64,000 nucleotides of DNA. Source: Nannochloropsis salina CCMP1776. Its lineage: Eukaryota > Sar > Eustigmatophyceae > Eustigmatales > Monodopsidaceae. Below the pieces are notes generated by a model. That model was given only the letters and a program-made list of their open reading frames with translations. It did not search any database and was not told the DNA's origin. This document shows, piece by piece, positions 34,789 through 45,854 of the stretch. The translations under genes and the position numbers were made by a program. How positions within the stretch are numbered: position 1 is the first letter of the stretch; each line of letters begins with the position of its first letter. The stretch spans positions 842,765 to 906,764 of the forward strand of contig SDOX01000005.1 in NCBI GenBank assembly GCA_004565275.1. The letters run 5' to 3'.

Positions 34789-35231
34789 ATGGGCCGCACG
34801 AGACCCTGCTGGGTCCGGGTCGATTTCAGTCGCCAATTTCTCTTACAACGCGTAATAAGTATACGGCAAAGGAGCTGTCATCCACTTAAATTGCTTTACA
34901 GGCTTGATAATGTTCATTATCATCCTCCGGCTGTATACCCTCCTCGCCAATGTAAACTCCAAAACGTTCGTACCGAAAAGATCCTAACTTCACCCGTGCT
35001 CTCTCTGTCACGTAAGCGGTGTTGCGAGATTACTGGAGTACTGCATGATTTTAACTTGTCGTTTGATGTCCTCTCAGATATCTGATCGTAATGGCGTAAA
35101 CACCTGTTTCAGGAAAAGCTTGCGAAGATCCGCCTCATCAAGATCACCACGTCCGTTTTAGACACTACTTCAAAACTGTACGACAGAACCCGTTTGGCTT
35201 AATTAAACAAGCGAGCATACCCTGCCCCTAA
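34789..35231 (+). CDS. Possible two-exon gene for a basic 113-residue protein
   Basis: Exon 1 (34789..35011) starts MGRTRPCWVRVDFSRQ and ends at a CAC|GTAAGC donor. Exon 2 (35113..35231) follows a strong ACCTGTTTCAG acceptor in the matching phase and encodes CEDPPHQDHHVRFRHYFKT, then FGLIKQASIPCP and a stop. The product is basic and lacks membrane spans. I do not recognise it. The support is only splice-site quality and an open joined frame, so it could be chance. Confidence 0.25.
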
Positions 35232-35515
35232 GGGGTTCAAGGGATTCATTTGGCATATAATTTTGAATCTTCGTTGTCAATTACAAGTTGCACGCACTGC
35301 GTAGAAATGAAGACATAATGTTTAGTGGTACGTAAGCTATGAACGGGCAATTCCACTTAATCTGCGGTGTAAGAATTCGTAGCGCCGTGTTTTTGTCGTG
35401 GCTGGAAGCTCTGTGACGACATCGTTTTTTTTTAAACCCGTTGTATTGAGCCTGTTCACGGACATACAGTTTAGAGGGTTCTCCTCGCTACGAAAAGGCC
35501 TCACTCAGCAAGTCA

Positions 35516-37117
35516 TTACTCCATAGATGTCCTGGATGTAGAGCTGCTTTCTGCCGAGGAAGCTGTTTGAGATGAGTCAGGAGATGTCTTTCTCATAATT
35601 GCGTCTGCTTTGCTTTGCGCTTCGGCTAGGATGCGCTGTGCTTGAGCCTCCGCGCTGGCGATTATTTTGTTCTCGCTGGATAAGGCTTCTTCCGCTTGCT
35701 TGCGCGCCTGGATAATGATCTTACGGGCTTCCGAATTTGCCTTATTCAAAGACTTCTCTGCTTGACTGTCGGCAGCGCGCAGCGTGCTCTTCGATTGCTT
35801 TTCAGCATCCTTTATCATGGACTTGGCCATGTCGTCGGCAGCCGAAGGTGCAACTGCTCGTGATCCCGTCGTCATAATATCAGCAATATCCCATCGAAAA
35901 ATTTTGACAAAAGAACGGGTGAGGAGGTGCGATAGGATTCCAGTGGGTCCAAAAAGAAAAGCTAACGTGAGGGAATGAGCTGTCCATACACCGTTACGGA
36001 GGCCGTCCAGAAAAATCCATCGACCCACGAATAAGTCTTGCGCGATAAAGTGTGCCCAGGCTGTAGCGGTCCCAGATTCAGTACCTAGTCCTTTGCTGAG
36101 TGCGCTCAAGTCCGAGATCGAAGCAAAACCTTCCAGTGCTGCAGGGTCCTGAAAAGCCAAATACGCGCTCCAAGTATAGGCAAGCGCTGCTACCAATACA
36201 GGAAGGTACGATGACACAAGGGTCTTAACAAAAGTGTTTGAAGGAGCCAGAATAACGCTCACCCAAAAAGGCAATATGACAATGTTTTCTGCATTAAACA
36301 AATTTCGGGGAGTTCCAACCGTTCTCAGCGCCCGCAAAGCTGGTGAAAGTGTTTCAGCATCCTTACTCAGCTCTTGTGTTGCCTGCTCTGCAAATTGCGA
36401 CACCACAGAGAATTTATCACCAAGTTGACGCTTAGTTTGTTCAAGAAACGGTTGGTAAGGTGTGAGCACATCTCCCGCTTTTTCCGTGAGGGCGCTTCCA
36501 AGACCGGACAACCTAGAGCCGACAATTTCATCGACTTGACTCTTCAAAGCGCTTAATTCGGTCTTTATTTCAGCACCGAATGGTACGCTTTCAACATCAA
36601 CTGATGGTATATTAGACAGCGAAGGAAGATTTAAAGACCCGCCTTGTCTTATTTTCTCTAAACTGCCTTGAAATTCCCGTGTGAAGCCCTTGATGCTGTC
36701 GAGAGCACCCGGAGTTGCTTCTTGGGCGGCTTTCAAAGCGTCCTGCAACTGGAGGGGCACCTTAGCCGGCAAATTCAATTTTGGTAACGATTTGATAATG
36801 TTGCTTCGAGTATCGGGGTCTGAAAAACTGTCCAAAAGTGCTTTAGCATCATCTATGCTGACGGAAGGCAACGAGTCTTGCAGAGCATTCAGGTCCACCG
36901 AGGTCCCATCTCCTGCCACGACAATAAAGGGCAACTGTTGTCCCAGCTCGTGCAATAGAGATGCTCTCAACACCTGACTGCGACTCGGGAAGTGCGAACT
37001 TCGCGGTAGCGATGTCTGGAGAAATAAGATAGGCTGGGAGCGAAAAATGAAGCCAGTCGCAGGTCCTGCCATCACAGGCATGACGAAAATGCTGAGAAGA
37101 ATTTGCCAATCCTTCAT
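35516..37117 (-). CDS. ABA4-domain plastid protein with long helical N-terminus and coiled-coil tail
   Basis: Single exon, 533 residues from ATG 37117. The N-terminus (MKDWQILLSIFVMPVMAG) is a signal peptide with the cleavage region ATG-FIFRSQ, the Phe-at-+1 rule of heterokont plastid pre-sequences. Residues about 60-280 are helical and rich in Leu, Ser and Ala. Residues about 285-415 match ABA4 (DUF4281), a membrane domain of four helices: LPFWVSVILAPSNTFVKTL, TAWAHFIAQDLFVGRWIFLD, GLRNGVWTAHSLTLAFLFGP. In plants ABA4 is needed for neoxanthin formation. The last 110 residues form a coiled coil (EARKIIIQARKQAEEALSSE) with Ala/Glu/Lys repeats like ATP synthase b subunits. Such extra ends are not part of plant ABA4. 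Divergent from ELP3. Confidence 0.85.
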   Translation of the reverse strand: MKDWQILLSIFVMPVMAGPATGFIFRSQPILFLQTSLPRSSHFPSRSQVLRASLLHELGQQLPFIVVAGDGTSVDLNALQDSLPSVSIDDAKALLDSFSDPDTRSNIIKSLPKLNLPAKVPLQLQDALKAAQEATPGALDSIKGFTREFQGSLEKIRQGGSLNLPSLSNIPSVDVESVPFGAEIKTELSALKSQVDEIVGSRLSGLGSALTEKAGDVLTPYQPFLEQTKRQLGDKFSVVSQFAEQATQELSKDAETLSPALRALRTVGTPRNLFNAENIVILPFWVSVILAPSNTFVKTLVSSYLPVLVAALAYTWSAYLAFQDPAALEGFASISDLSALSKGLGTESGTATAWAHFIAQDLFVGRWIFLDGLRNGVWTAHSLTLAFLFGPTGILSHLLTRSFVKIFRWDIADIMTTGSRAVAPSAADDMAKSMIKDAEKQSKSTLRAADSQAEKSLNKANSEARKIIIQARKQAEEALSSENKIIASAEAQAQRILAEAQSKADAIMRKTSPDSSQTASSAESSSTSRTSME

Positions 37118-37775
37118 GATAAGCACCCTAAATGTTTAGAGAGGATGTCCCTGTGATTTTTGAGACTTTCACTTATAATTGGCGGGGCGACTGGACGTTT
37201 GTTACTAGCAGGTCGTAATGAAATGGATCCCGCGTGCTTCAACCTCCCCCGGCCCTCAAGACTCGAGCCCGCCCCCAGCGATCTCGCTCCCACCGCTCCC
37301 ACTCGCAGCCCTCTGTCGTACAAATACTTGTTGCAATTATGAGGGTATCTTAATTGTATGTGACATTCTGATCCTGTGAGAGCAAGCCGACAAATCTGGG
37401 CCTACCCTCCGGTAGTCAAGAAGACGGAGATGGATTCCTACTTGCATGAAGCGTGTAATACGCACCTCTTTTTACCAACTGACTTATTTATGTATCGCTC
37501 GTAGTAATGCTTCATATCACCGTTTTTCATTCATGTTCAATGTGTGCTGTACGCAGTCGTTTTCACATTGGCATCCATGGAGCACGAAATCTTTTCCGTC
37601 AAAGGGGTATGTGTGATGCTTGTACTGTGTATACCCTCTTTATCGCACCTACGAAGTTGTTGATGTAGAACTGTACTACACCGGAGAAAGTCGAAGATCA
37701 ATCGGCAAATAATATGATTACACATTTTGTCACCTTCTTACGGCGTCTAGTATTTGTATACACCCTATCAGCATC
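37118..37775. promoter_or_regulatory. Divergent intergenic region (ABA4-like / ELP3)
   Basis: About 660 bases between two divergent starts; both promoters must lie here. A C-rich, GC-rich island at 37230-37315 adjoins the ABA4-like side and AT-rich sequence the ELP3 side. Confidence 0.4.
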
Positions 37776-39521
37776 ATGCCGCCCAATCATTCGGATATGG
37801 ACCAAGCACAGAATCGCCTTTCGCCCGCTTACCTCAGTTGCGTTGCAGAGCTTGTCAAGGAATTGATACATGCGTTTGACGCCCGAGCTCCTACGAATTT
37901 GACAAGGTTAACAGCCGATTTAGCACGGAAGCGGAAACTGAAAATCATGCCTCGTTTGATGGACATCATTGCTGCTGTGCCTGAGGAATACAGGGATAAG
38001 TTGTTGCCTTTCATTAAATCGAAGCCGGTTCGTACGGCCTCTGGTATCGCCGTCGTAGCAGTCATGTGCAAGCCTCACCGTTGTCCTCATATTGCGATGA
38101 CTGGCAATGTCTGTGTATATTGTCCCGGCGGACCTGACTCGGATTTTGAATACTCCACACAAGCCTATACTGGCTATGAGCCTACAAGTATGCGGGCCAT
38201 AAGGGCGCGTTATCACCCGTATGCCCAGACGCGTGGGCGGGTGGATCAACTTAAACGTTTGGGTCACAGCGTTGACAAGGTAGAATTTATCGTCATGGGT
38301 GGTACATTCATGTCCTTGAGCGAGGATTACAAAGACTGGTTTATCCGCAATCTTCATGATGCTCTTTCTGGTCATTCGTCGGGCAGTGTGGCCGAAGCTG
38401 TCGCTTACATGGAGCATAGCGAAAGTAAATGCATTGGTATTACTATCGAGACTAGGCCAGATTTTTGTCTTAAACCACATTTGAACGAGATGCTATCTTA
38501 CGGCTGTACTCGCATCGAAATCGGAGTTCAGAGCATTTATGAGGATGTGGCTCGAGACACAAACCGAGGTCACACTGTTCACGCCGTGTGTAACTCATTT
38601 CAACTGGCAAAGGAATGCGGGTTCAAGGTAGTGACACACATGATGCCAGATCTACCCAACATGGGCATGGAGAGGGATCTCTTAGGTTTCCGCGAATTTT
38701 TTGAGAACCCTTTGTTCCGAGCAGATGGCTTGAAAATATATCCTACTCTTGTTATTCGAGGCACAGGTTTATACGAGCTTTGGAAAACAGGACAATACAA
38801 AAATTATACTCCCGACGAACTCATAGATTTGATGGCGAAGCTCTTATCTCTTGTCCCACCTTGGACTCGTGTTTACCGTATTCAACGGGATATACCAATG
38901 CCTCTCGTCACTGCCGGTGTTGAGAACGGTAATCTTAGAGAGTTGGCGTTGCGCCGGATGGCTGAACTCGATCTTCCTTGTCGAGACGTCCGGACGCGCG
39001 AAGTAGGTATTCGTCAAATTCATCAAAGTGCTCGCCCACATGAGATTGAGCTTGTACGTCGTGACTATACGGCAAATGGCGGATGGGAAACTTTTCTGAG
39101 CTACGAAGATCCTCACCAAGATATCCTAATTGGGTTGCTACGTCTCCGAAGGCCTAGCGCTGTAACATTTCGTCCTGAGATCCGGAACAATTTCTCTTCC
39201 GTTGTAAGGGAGCTGCACGTCTACGGCTCAGCCGTTCCGTTACACGATAGAGATCCAAATAAATTTCAACACCAAGGTTACGGCAGGCTTCTTATGGAGG
39301 AGGCAGAACGCATTGCCAAACATGAGCATGGTTCTGCGAAGATAGTAGTGATAGCAGGAGTAGGAACTAGAAATTATTATCGCAAGCTCGGATATGAACT
39401 GGATGGGCCTTACATGAGCAAGTACTTGCAAAAAGGCAACAGACCACCCATAGAGTACCATGCGGGCAAAATGCATACCGATGGATTGGAAATGGATGAA
39501 AGAAATGGCCTACAACTGTGA
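37776..39521 (+). CDS. ELP3: Elongator complex catalytic subunit 3
   Basis: tRNA acetyltransferase of Elongator, which starts the cm5/mcm5 modification of wobble uridine in the cytosol. Single exon, 581 residues, slightly longer than the human 547. The N-terminal radical-SAM domain carries Cys103, Cys113 and Cys116 in [19 protein letters not shown], followed by [27 protein letters not shown] and [11 protein letters not shown]. The C-terminal GNAT domain has [20 protein letters not shown] and [20 protein letters not shown] (acetyl-CoA site). The tail [14 protein letters not shown] is an extension. Sequence identity to eukaryotic and archaeal ELP3 is very high by eye, and there are no introns. 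Confidence 0.97.
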   Translation: MPPNHSDMDQAQNRLSPAYLSCVAELVKELIHAFDARAPTNLTRLTADLARKRKLKIMPRLMDIIAAVPEEYRDKLLPFIKSKPVRTASGIAVVAVMCKPHRCPHIAMTGNVCVYCPGGPDSDFEYSTQAYTGYEPTSMRAIRARYHPYAQTRGRVDQLKRLGHSVDKVEFIVMGGTFMSLSEDYKDWFIRNLHDALSGHSSGSVAEAVAYMEHSESKCIGITIETRPDFCLKPHLNEMLSYGCTRIEIGVQSIYEDVARDTNRGHTVHAVCNSFQLAKECGFKVVTHMMPDLPNMGMERDLLGFREFFENPLFRADGLKIYPTLVIRGTGLYELWKTGQYKNYTPDELIDLMAKLLSLVPPWTRVYRIQRDIPMPLVTAGVENGNLRELALRRMAELDLPCRDVRTREVGIRQIHQSARPHEIELVRRDYTANGGWETFLSYEDPHQDILIGLLRLRRPSAVTFRPEIRNNFSSVVRELHVYGSAVPLHDRDPNKFQHQGYGRLLMEEAERIAKHEHGSAKIVVIAGVGTRNYYRKLGYELDGPYMSKYLQKGNRPPIEYHAGKMHTDGLEMDERNGLQL

Positions 39522-41572
39522 ATTTTCCAACATAAGCCTTGTTTAGATTCAGCGCTCATCACATTGTCTTATTTACTGTGAATATCAAGATTAAAAGTTA
39601 TCAAGTTCAAACTGAGTGCAAAGAAGTCAGTCGTCACAAATTTCATTCATTTTCAGAGCCAAAAGGTATTTTATATTGATACTGAAGAGAAAACGAAAAG
39701 CTACTATCAGTTGTTAAACTTAGCTTCAAACTCTTGCAAGTCATCTAAAGTCACTCTCGCAATAAGTTACCCGCGTCTCAATGTCATTTAAAAGAAAATG
39801 CCACTGCATAAATAATAAATTCTTTCCGCGTGTTTATGAAGGCATGGTTTGAAAGTTTTATTATTGGATACAGTGAATTTCTGGGAAGGAACCAAATTTA
39901 TCGCGGGAAATTTTACTCGGAGATAGCCCTCTAAGGATAAGAGTTTGTACCTTACACTCTCCTCACGAGCTTCCCGGGGGCTGCGACAGCGATGAGTCTT
40001 CTTGTAGAGCAAATTATTCAAAAAAGGTAGAATGTTACTTTGAATAATAAGTCTTAGTTAAGCCTGACCCCTCACGGAGGACTTATGACCGGCTTCACTT
40101 ATATTTCGTTATTTTAAAGAGGTTAGGGAGGACAACTTCAGACTTGTACTTCTTAGCAAACAGCAGCACATTTTATTCTATAAGTATGATAGATCTTACC
40201 ATGAGCAAATATTAGAGGTTAACGAAATATCATCAATCAGAACGAGATGTTGGGATGTTTTTCAGATATGGCATGACATTTGCTCTATCAAGTGCAATTA
40301 GATGAGGAATGATAGACTCATGTAATACATATTCATTTTCATTTCACTATCAAGCTCTCAAATAGTTTGATGGGTAAACACGAGTAAAACTGAAAATCGA
40401 AACTAGAAAGGATAGTCAATGATGGGAATAAATCTGTGTGCCATACTTATCACTTCTCTTAAAGAAAAAAGTTAAAACTAAGTTCTAAGGCGATGCGACA
40501 TAACTCACTATTATTTGTTCGACGTGTACTCATTCTCCCAGGCCTGTGCAAACTTCTTGAGTTGGTTTATGCCTTCATTTTTTGCGACTTAAAATGATTT
40601 GTATTCCAATGACATAAAGCGCTATAAGCATCCTCTAGCAAATATAGAAATCGCTCGAGTTCACATTCAATGATTTTTCGACTGAGAGAGGACCGGAAAT
40701 ATGTAAAGTGGTTTATAGATCTCCACATTCTACGCAGATATGTCAAATATTCTTCCAACTATAAGCATTCGACTCAATCAGACATTGGGATGCAATCCTT
40801 ATTGAGGCTCTCCCCAAAAAAAAACACATTGATTGTCTTCCTAATTTCCATCGAACACTTCGATTGACTTATGATCGAGTTTATGTCGTTAGGCTCATAG
40901 TGGGTTGAAAGAGCATCAAGCAGCAAAGTGTTGATATGAGTAATGTAATAGTGCACTTCTAGGACGGTTGGCAGTACTCATAAGCCAGTGTCTGCGAAGA
41001 CAGTAGAGCGTGCTTTTCTTGGTTATCGAGCAGTTGTCGGATACCCTCTTTTTTTGACTTGAAAGGTAGGTCGAAAGAGGTCATCTTGTAAAAATAATTA
41101 CATTCTATTCTCAAATCATGTCTCGAGCACACAAATCCTTTTTGCAAGTCTGTGAAATTTCAGGTTCAATTTTCTGGAGTCGTGGACCCCAGCCCCCAAG
41201 AGGTACATTGAGTTTTTCACGAAAAAGAGCCTCCTTAAAGAGGCCAGTGGAAGTAGCATGAAACTTCAAAGTCCATACGTTTTACATGTTCTCATTGTTA
41301 TTATTCGTTCACCATTGCATTTTTGATGATGATGCTAGCCTGCAGACTTAGAACGCAGACGGCAATAAATAACTATCGATGCAAAGTTACATGCGTGAAT
41401 ACAAGCCATAACGCAGTTGTATAAGGATATTCTCTCGCATAGAGCGATTAAAGCGACCTCCTATTTTAAGTCTATTAAGAAAACCAAGAACGATTCCCGT
41501 AAGTCCTGGCGTTTTTTACAGCGTTACTATGCAAAGATGTACCCTGAGCACTCTTAAAAGCGCCTGATTCTG
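39522..41572. other. AT-rich intergenic region
   Basis: About 2 kb of markedly AT-rich sequence with only short frames on both strands, none resembling a protein. It is among the lowest-GC stretches of the window. I see no RNA gene or repeat structure beyond poly-A/T runs. Confidence 0.4.
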
Positions 41573-41756
41573 CTATTGTGACAAGTACATGGTATCTATG
41601 TCTCCATCGGCATCTTTGAATGGAGCCACACTCTCAGATTCCTTTTCCTCCACGTAACTTGAGGCAACGTCGCACCTTGCTTCCTGCCACCCAATAACTT
41701 CGTCGCAGCATGCATCATATCGCTCATGAAGAATGTGTGACGAGTCAAATTCATAG
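41573..41756 (-). CDS. Probable terminal exon of an unidentified gene
   Basis: After a CTTTCTACAG acceptor at 41757 the minus strand reads an acidic stretch (YEFDSSHILHERYDACCDEV, then EEKESESVAPFKDADGDI) to a stop at 41573. Codon use looks coding and composition suggests an acidic C-terminal tail. The upstream exon could not be placed; a frame at 41823-41952 (MYHTQLRCKARNKKK) lacks a clear donor. No family recognised. Confidence 0.3.
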
Positions 41757-41985
41757 CTGTAGAAAGTCAAATGATAAATAACCACAATATTGCCACAATT
41801 TTGAATGAATTTTCATTGTTGAGTGAGTGGCGGAGACATGTGGACACAAAACTATAAGTCGGGCGACGGCTGCAGGCGTCCTGTCGCGCATGTTCGCGCA
41901 AAGATATTTTTTTCTTGTTCCGTGCTTTACAACGTAGCTGCGTGTGGTACATGGTGCATGGTTGCTCCCTGTTTACCAGGCACCA

Positions 41986-42244
41986 TGCGCGTTTTAATAT
42001 ATATTTATCTCACGTTTCTTTCTGCGTCTGGTCCTAGTATCAATGAAAAAGAGCTCCTATACGACTACCATTCCGGGCGTTGCGTGGTGCGGCAGAACCC
42101 TGCATTTTGGGGACTCATCTTGTCTGATGACATTGTTTCCTTGGCTCTCGTTGTTTTGTACTTGAGCCGAGTAGGGAGAATTCTGACTATGCTAGTTAAT
42201 GTAATCAAGCGTTATTTACAAAGAGGTGTATGGTTTTGGAAATA
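41986..42244 (+). CDS. Possible membrane protein fragment
   Basis: From an ATG at 41986 the plus strand encodes MRVLIYIYLTFLSASG, then LLYDYHSGRCVVRQNPAFWG and LSDDIVSLALVVLYLSR, to a stop at 42244. There are two hydrophobic helices. The segment with Gly-x-Cys followed by a helix beginning with Asp-Asp resembles one part of seven-pass receptor-like proteins, but too little is present to assign it. It could be one exon of a longer gene: a CTGGTCCTAG acceptor lies inside at 42029-42038, and the following 170 bases contain a polar frame (SVARRGLTNLTNLAPRL). Confidence 0.25.
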
Positions 42245-42573
42245 ATATCCTCTTTGATTACCCGTGAGGTCGGTCGCCCGTCGTGGATTGACCAACCTAA
42301 CCAACCTTGCGCCGCGTCTCTCTGAGAAGCTTGGGGCTAAAACAGACAATCCCGGTAAAAGCTCGTCAGTATCGTCTCCAAGGTTTGATGGAAATCAATC
42401 CATGAAATTCTGGATCACATTTTAATTTCCTCGAAAACATCTGTTTGCTCTTTCGTTAGTTGGAAATGAAATTTTGTGTTACCAGTCCCAATAAATCGTG
42501 TTATTGTTTCAAGCCAACTCATACGAATTCAATCTTGCATACTATCAACACAATTATAGTCAGCAATTGGACC

Positions 42574-45338
42574 ATGTGGCAGCATGATAGAGGGCGCCAC
42601 GGTTCAGCTACAAAAGGTAATTTCATATCGCTCGCTCGAGGTGACGAAAGTCGGGAATCAAGCGACCCGGACGATGAAAATGTCTTCGATTTAGATGTAG
42701 ATACCGACTCCAACAGCGAAAAAGACCTCTATGGAGGAAGAGAGAAGGAGAAGGAGGCAATGGAGGAGGAAGAAGAAGACGACGACGAGGAGGAGGGGGA
42801 GGAAGAGGAGGAGGGGGAGGAAGAGGAGGAAGAGGAAGAGGGTGGAAGTGGTGATGAGGACGGAGATGACCAGGTAGCAGAGTCCCGGGACGTGCGGCGA
42901 TGGGGAAAGCATAAAAATCAGTACTACAATGCGGATGCCGTGGATTTGGAAATAGGGCAGGATTTCGAAGAGGCAGAAGAAGAGGAAATTGCAGCGCGCG
43001 AGGTGGAGCAGGCGCGTTATGATGAGGTGGAGGAGAATGATTATCTAGATGGCTGGAATTCAGATAAAAGTATCCTGGTTCAAAAAAAGAAACTCATGCG
43101 TCCTGAGATCGGGATGCATAGTATAACAAAGCCAAACACGCAGTCGATTACTAGTGGGCTGAGCTCGTGGCAAGAGTCCATAATGGATCAAACCGAGATG
43201 GAGATGGCTCGGCTAGAACAGGGTTTGTTGACCACAAGCACAGCTGGAAAGCTGCGAATACTTTCAACAAGCTCGCCAGAACTATTGACGTTGCTAGAGG
43301 ATTTCAAGGACAAGCTGAGCGAGCTACAGGATCGCGTGGAGCCATTGGCAGAGATGGCGCGAGATGTAAGTCACAGTCGATTTCAATAATAGGCATTAGT
43401 TTGGGTGGAGGACATTGGAACAATTGGACCCGTTAAGAGGCATAAAGCTCTGACTTTAGTGACCTGTTGAGGGCAAATTCGTTGCGACATGAATTTACAG
43501 CTGTGTACTGTCCTACGTCCTCTTGTGGCTGCCTATCCATATCTTTTTAGTCCTTCTCCGTTTGCCTTGTCCTAATCTTTGAAAAAGAGGTGGAAGGGGC
43601 TCGAACGTGTTGGTTCAAAGGATACCAAGAAATGTAGAGCGGCTCGTCTCTGTCGAACGAGCACTTGGTGTCCAAACACAATTTTTAATATCTATTCATG
43701 TTTTGGTATGGATTAGATGATATGTTTGAATGCCTGGTGTCCTGAAGCATTTGGTTGCCTCATACGTCTTTTGTGTCCTTTAGTGTTTTTGGATATCATG
43801 AGATTGACATTTATACGCGTATGCAATCATACGTCGAAAAATATGTACAGGGAACTTGTGCAGTGAGCCTGAACGAAGAGGGTGTGGCCTATTTAGAAGT
43901 GAAGCAGCAGTTGCTTCTGAATTATTGCTTGAATTTGACCTATTATCTTCTCCTGAAAGCTGAAGGCCGTGCTGTGAAAGATCATCCTGTCATTGCACAG
44001 CTCGTAGAGCTTCGTGTCGCGATGGAAAAGATGAGGCCCCTTGATGCAAAGCTCAAATACCATCTTGACCGGCTTACGAAGGTCGCTTCTGTCGACGGAT
44101 CCTCTAGAATACACGATGACCCTCTCTCCTTTCGGCCAAACCCAGACCTGTTGGTAGGAAAACGTGGTCAGGACCGAGTGGAGGATGGAAACGGGAAGGA
44201 TCTCGACAATACAGAGGGAAATGGCCACAGGGAGGTCTTGTATCGCCCTCCTCGTCTTGCTGCTGTACCGTATGGGGAAAAAACGGGGGTTGATGGTGGA
44301 CGTGAGAGTAAAAAAGAGGCTTTGGCACGCAAGAGACTTGAAAAACTGCGTCGGTCAGAGCTGCTTCAGACCCTGACGGAGCAATACCGAGACAAGCCCG
44401 AATTGGTAGCAGAGCATAAATCGCTGGAAAACTCTGTTCAACAGAGAGCAGATGACGCAGAGGAGGAGCGGCGAGTTTTCGAGGAAGAGCGCTTTACCCG
44501 CCTAGTAACTTCCCGGAGGGACAAGAAGGCGCGGAGATTGGCGAATGAGCAAGCGACGCGGCTAGAGACTATTGCTGATATCGGTGACTTCCATGAACTA
44601 CATGCTTCTCTGAACGCTTTTCAAAACGGTGCTCAAAGCAAAGCATCGTACTCAGCATCAAATAGTAACGACAGGGAAGTCAAACAAATGAGCTTATCGC
44701 GGGATAAGAAAGACATGAATGCACTTCATAAGGCGGTGAATTCTATAGCTCAAAAGGAGCAGATGACGAAACGCCAACGTAATAATGGTCTTCATGGAGA
44801 TATTGATTTGCCTCACCGCAATGAATGCGGTAGTAGGGTGCGCCGTACGGCGTCGATTGATGAAGAGAGAGGCGACATGATCAACTCGGCGAAAATTCCC
44901 ACCAACGCCAGACAAAAAGCAATACAGGTGCATCATGGCGATGCAGACGAGCAAGTCACCGCGTCGTACTTACCTCCGGAGCATCCTCTGTACAAGACCG
45001 TGGCAACTTCCAAAAGCAAGCGCAAAGCTGAGAAGGCGGCTCTATACGCAGTTGAGCCTCAATATGGGGCAGTAGAGGATGGGCTGACGGTCGGTGCGAT
45101 GGGAGAGGGTGGGAAACGCGGAATCAATCATCAAATGCTTAAAAATCGCGGGCTCACGGCCTACAAGAGTAAACTGAATCGCAATCCTCGTGTGAAGAAG
45201 CGAGAGGCCTACCGTAAGGCTGTGATTAAGCGAAAAGGCCAGGTTCGGGACGTCCGGGATTCCGAAGCGGCCCATTATGGCGGTGAAGCAACAGGTATCA
45301 ATGCAAAAGTGATACGCGTGCGTGGAAAAGGGACATAG
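42574..45338 (+). CDS. UTP3: SAS10/UTP3 small-subunit processome protein
   Basis: Nucleolar factor for 18S rRNA processing in the small-subunit processome. The model is join(42574..43365, 43803..45338), 775 residues, with a GTAAGT donor and phase 0. The first exon holds a long acidic tract of about 40 Glu/Asp (42730-42870), then RDVRRWGKHKNQYYNADAVD. The Sas10/Utp3 domain spans the join: LLEDFKDKLSELQDRVEPLA, then VAYLEVKQQLLLNYCLNLTY, LKAEGRAVKDHPVIAQLVEL and EKMRPLDAKLKYHLDRLTK. The conserved Sas10 C-terminal block reads NRGLTAYKSKLNRNPRVKKR followed by KRKGQVRDVR. The exon 2 boundary uses TATCATGAG at 43800-43802; an alternative acceptor after TTTAG at 43783 breaks the frame. Confidence 0.9.
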
Positions 45339-45854
45339 AAAAATTATCGGCGACTGCCCTTCGTTTATGATATGATAGTTCTCACTGATGGAAGGGTCTT
45401 GCCTCGAGATTATTGAAGGTAATCAAAAACGAGCTAGCACAAAGTAGGTTACGTGTCTCTTCGACCGCCCTGTATACCATGAAAATTCGATTTATCCTCT
45501 TCTCTATGATGAACTTTTCAAAACAAGGCAGAGATCAGAAATGTTTTTCCTTTCTTGGAAAGCTTAGGCCCCCACTTCGGCTGGAAACATTCACGACAAA
45601 TCCAAAGATCTTGATGAAGCCGCGTAAATTGAACCTGGGCACATCTTTGAATTTTCGCATTTCCCCGTTGTTGCTCTTCTCGGACGAAATTTTATTTTTC
45701 CCCATGTATCAAAGTCCTCTCACGGAGAAAACGAGAAAAGTTCAAAGATCTCAGTGGTGCTGTACAGGTAGCTAGCTCCCCAGTACGAGCACATATTTTC
45801 TTTAACCCTTGCCCTCGTAACTGCCATTTTCTTCCCCTTGCCATTCGTGACAAC
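45339..45854. other. Convergent 3' intergenic region
   Basis: About 500 bases between the SAS10 and IMPDH stops. No supportable gene; presumably both 3' untranslated regions. Confidence 0.4.

Noticed and set aside
35100-35175. Minus-strand EF-hand-like stretch GRGDLDEADLRKLFLKQ
   Set aside because: An in-frame stop directly precedes it with no acceptor between, and the plus strand has a better splice site here.
41823-41985. Upstream part of the membrane-protein frame before ATG 41986
   Set aside because: The frame begins with GTG, its composition is unlike the downstream part, and a pyrimidine-rich stretch suggests intron or untranslated sequence.
43600-43640. GGCTCGAACGTGTTGGTTCAAA as a possible tRNA T-arm
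   Set aside because: No matching acceptor stem, D-arm or anticodon arm could be folded around it; it lies in the SAS10 intron.
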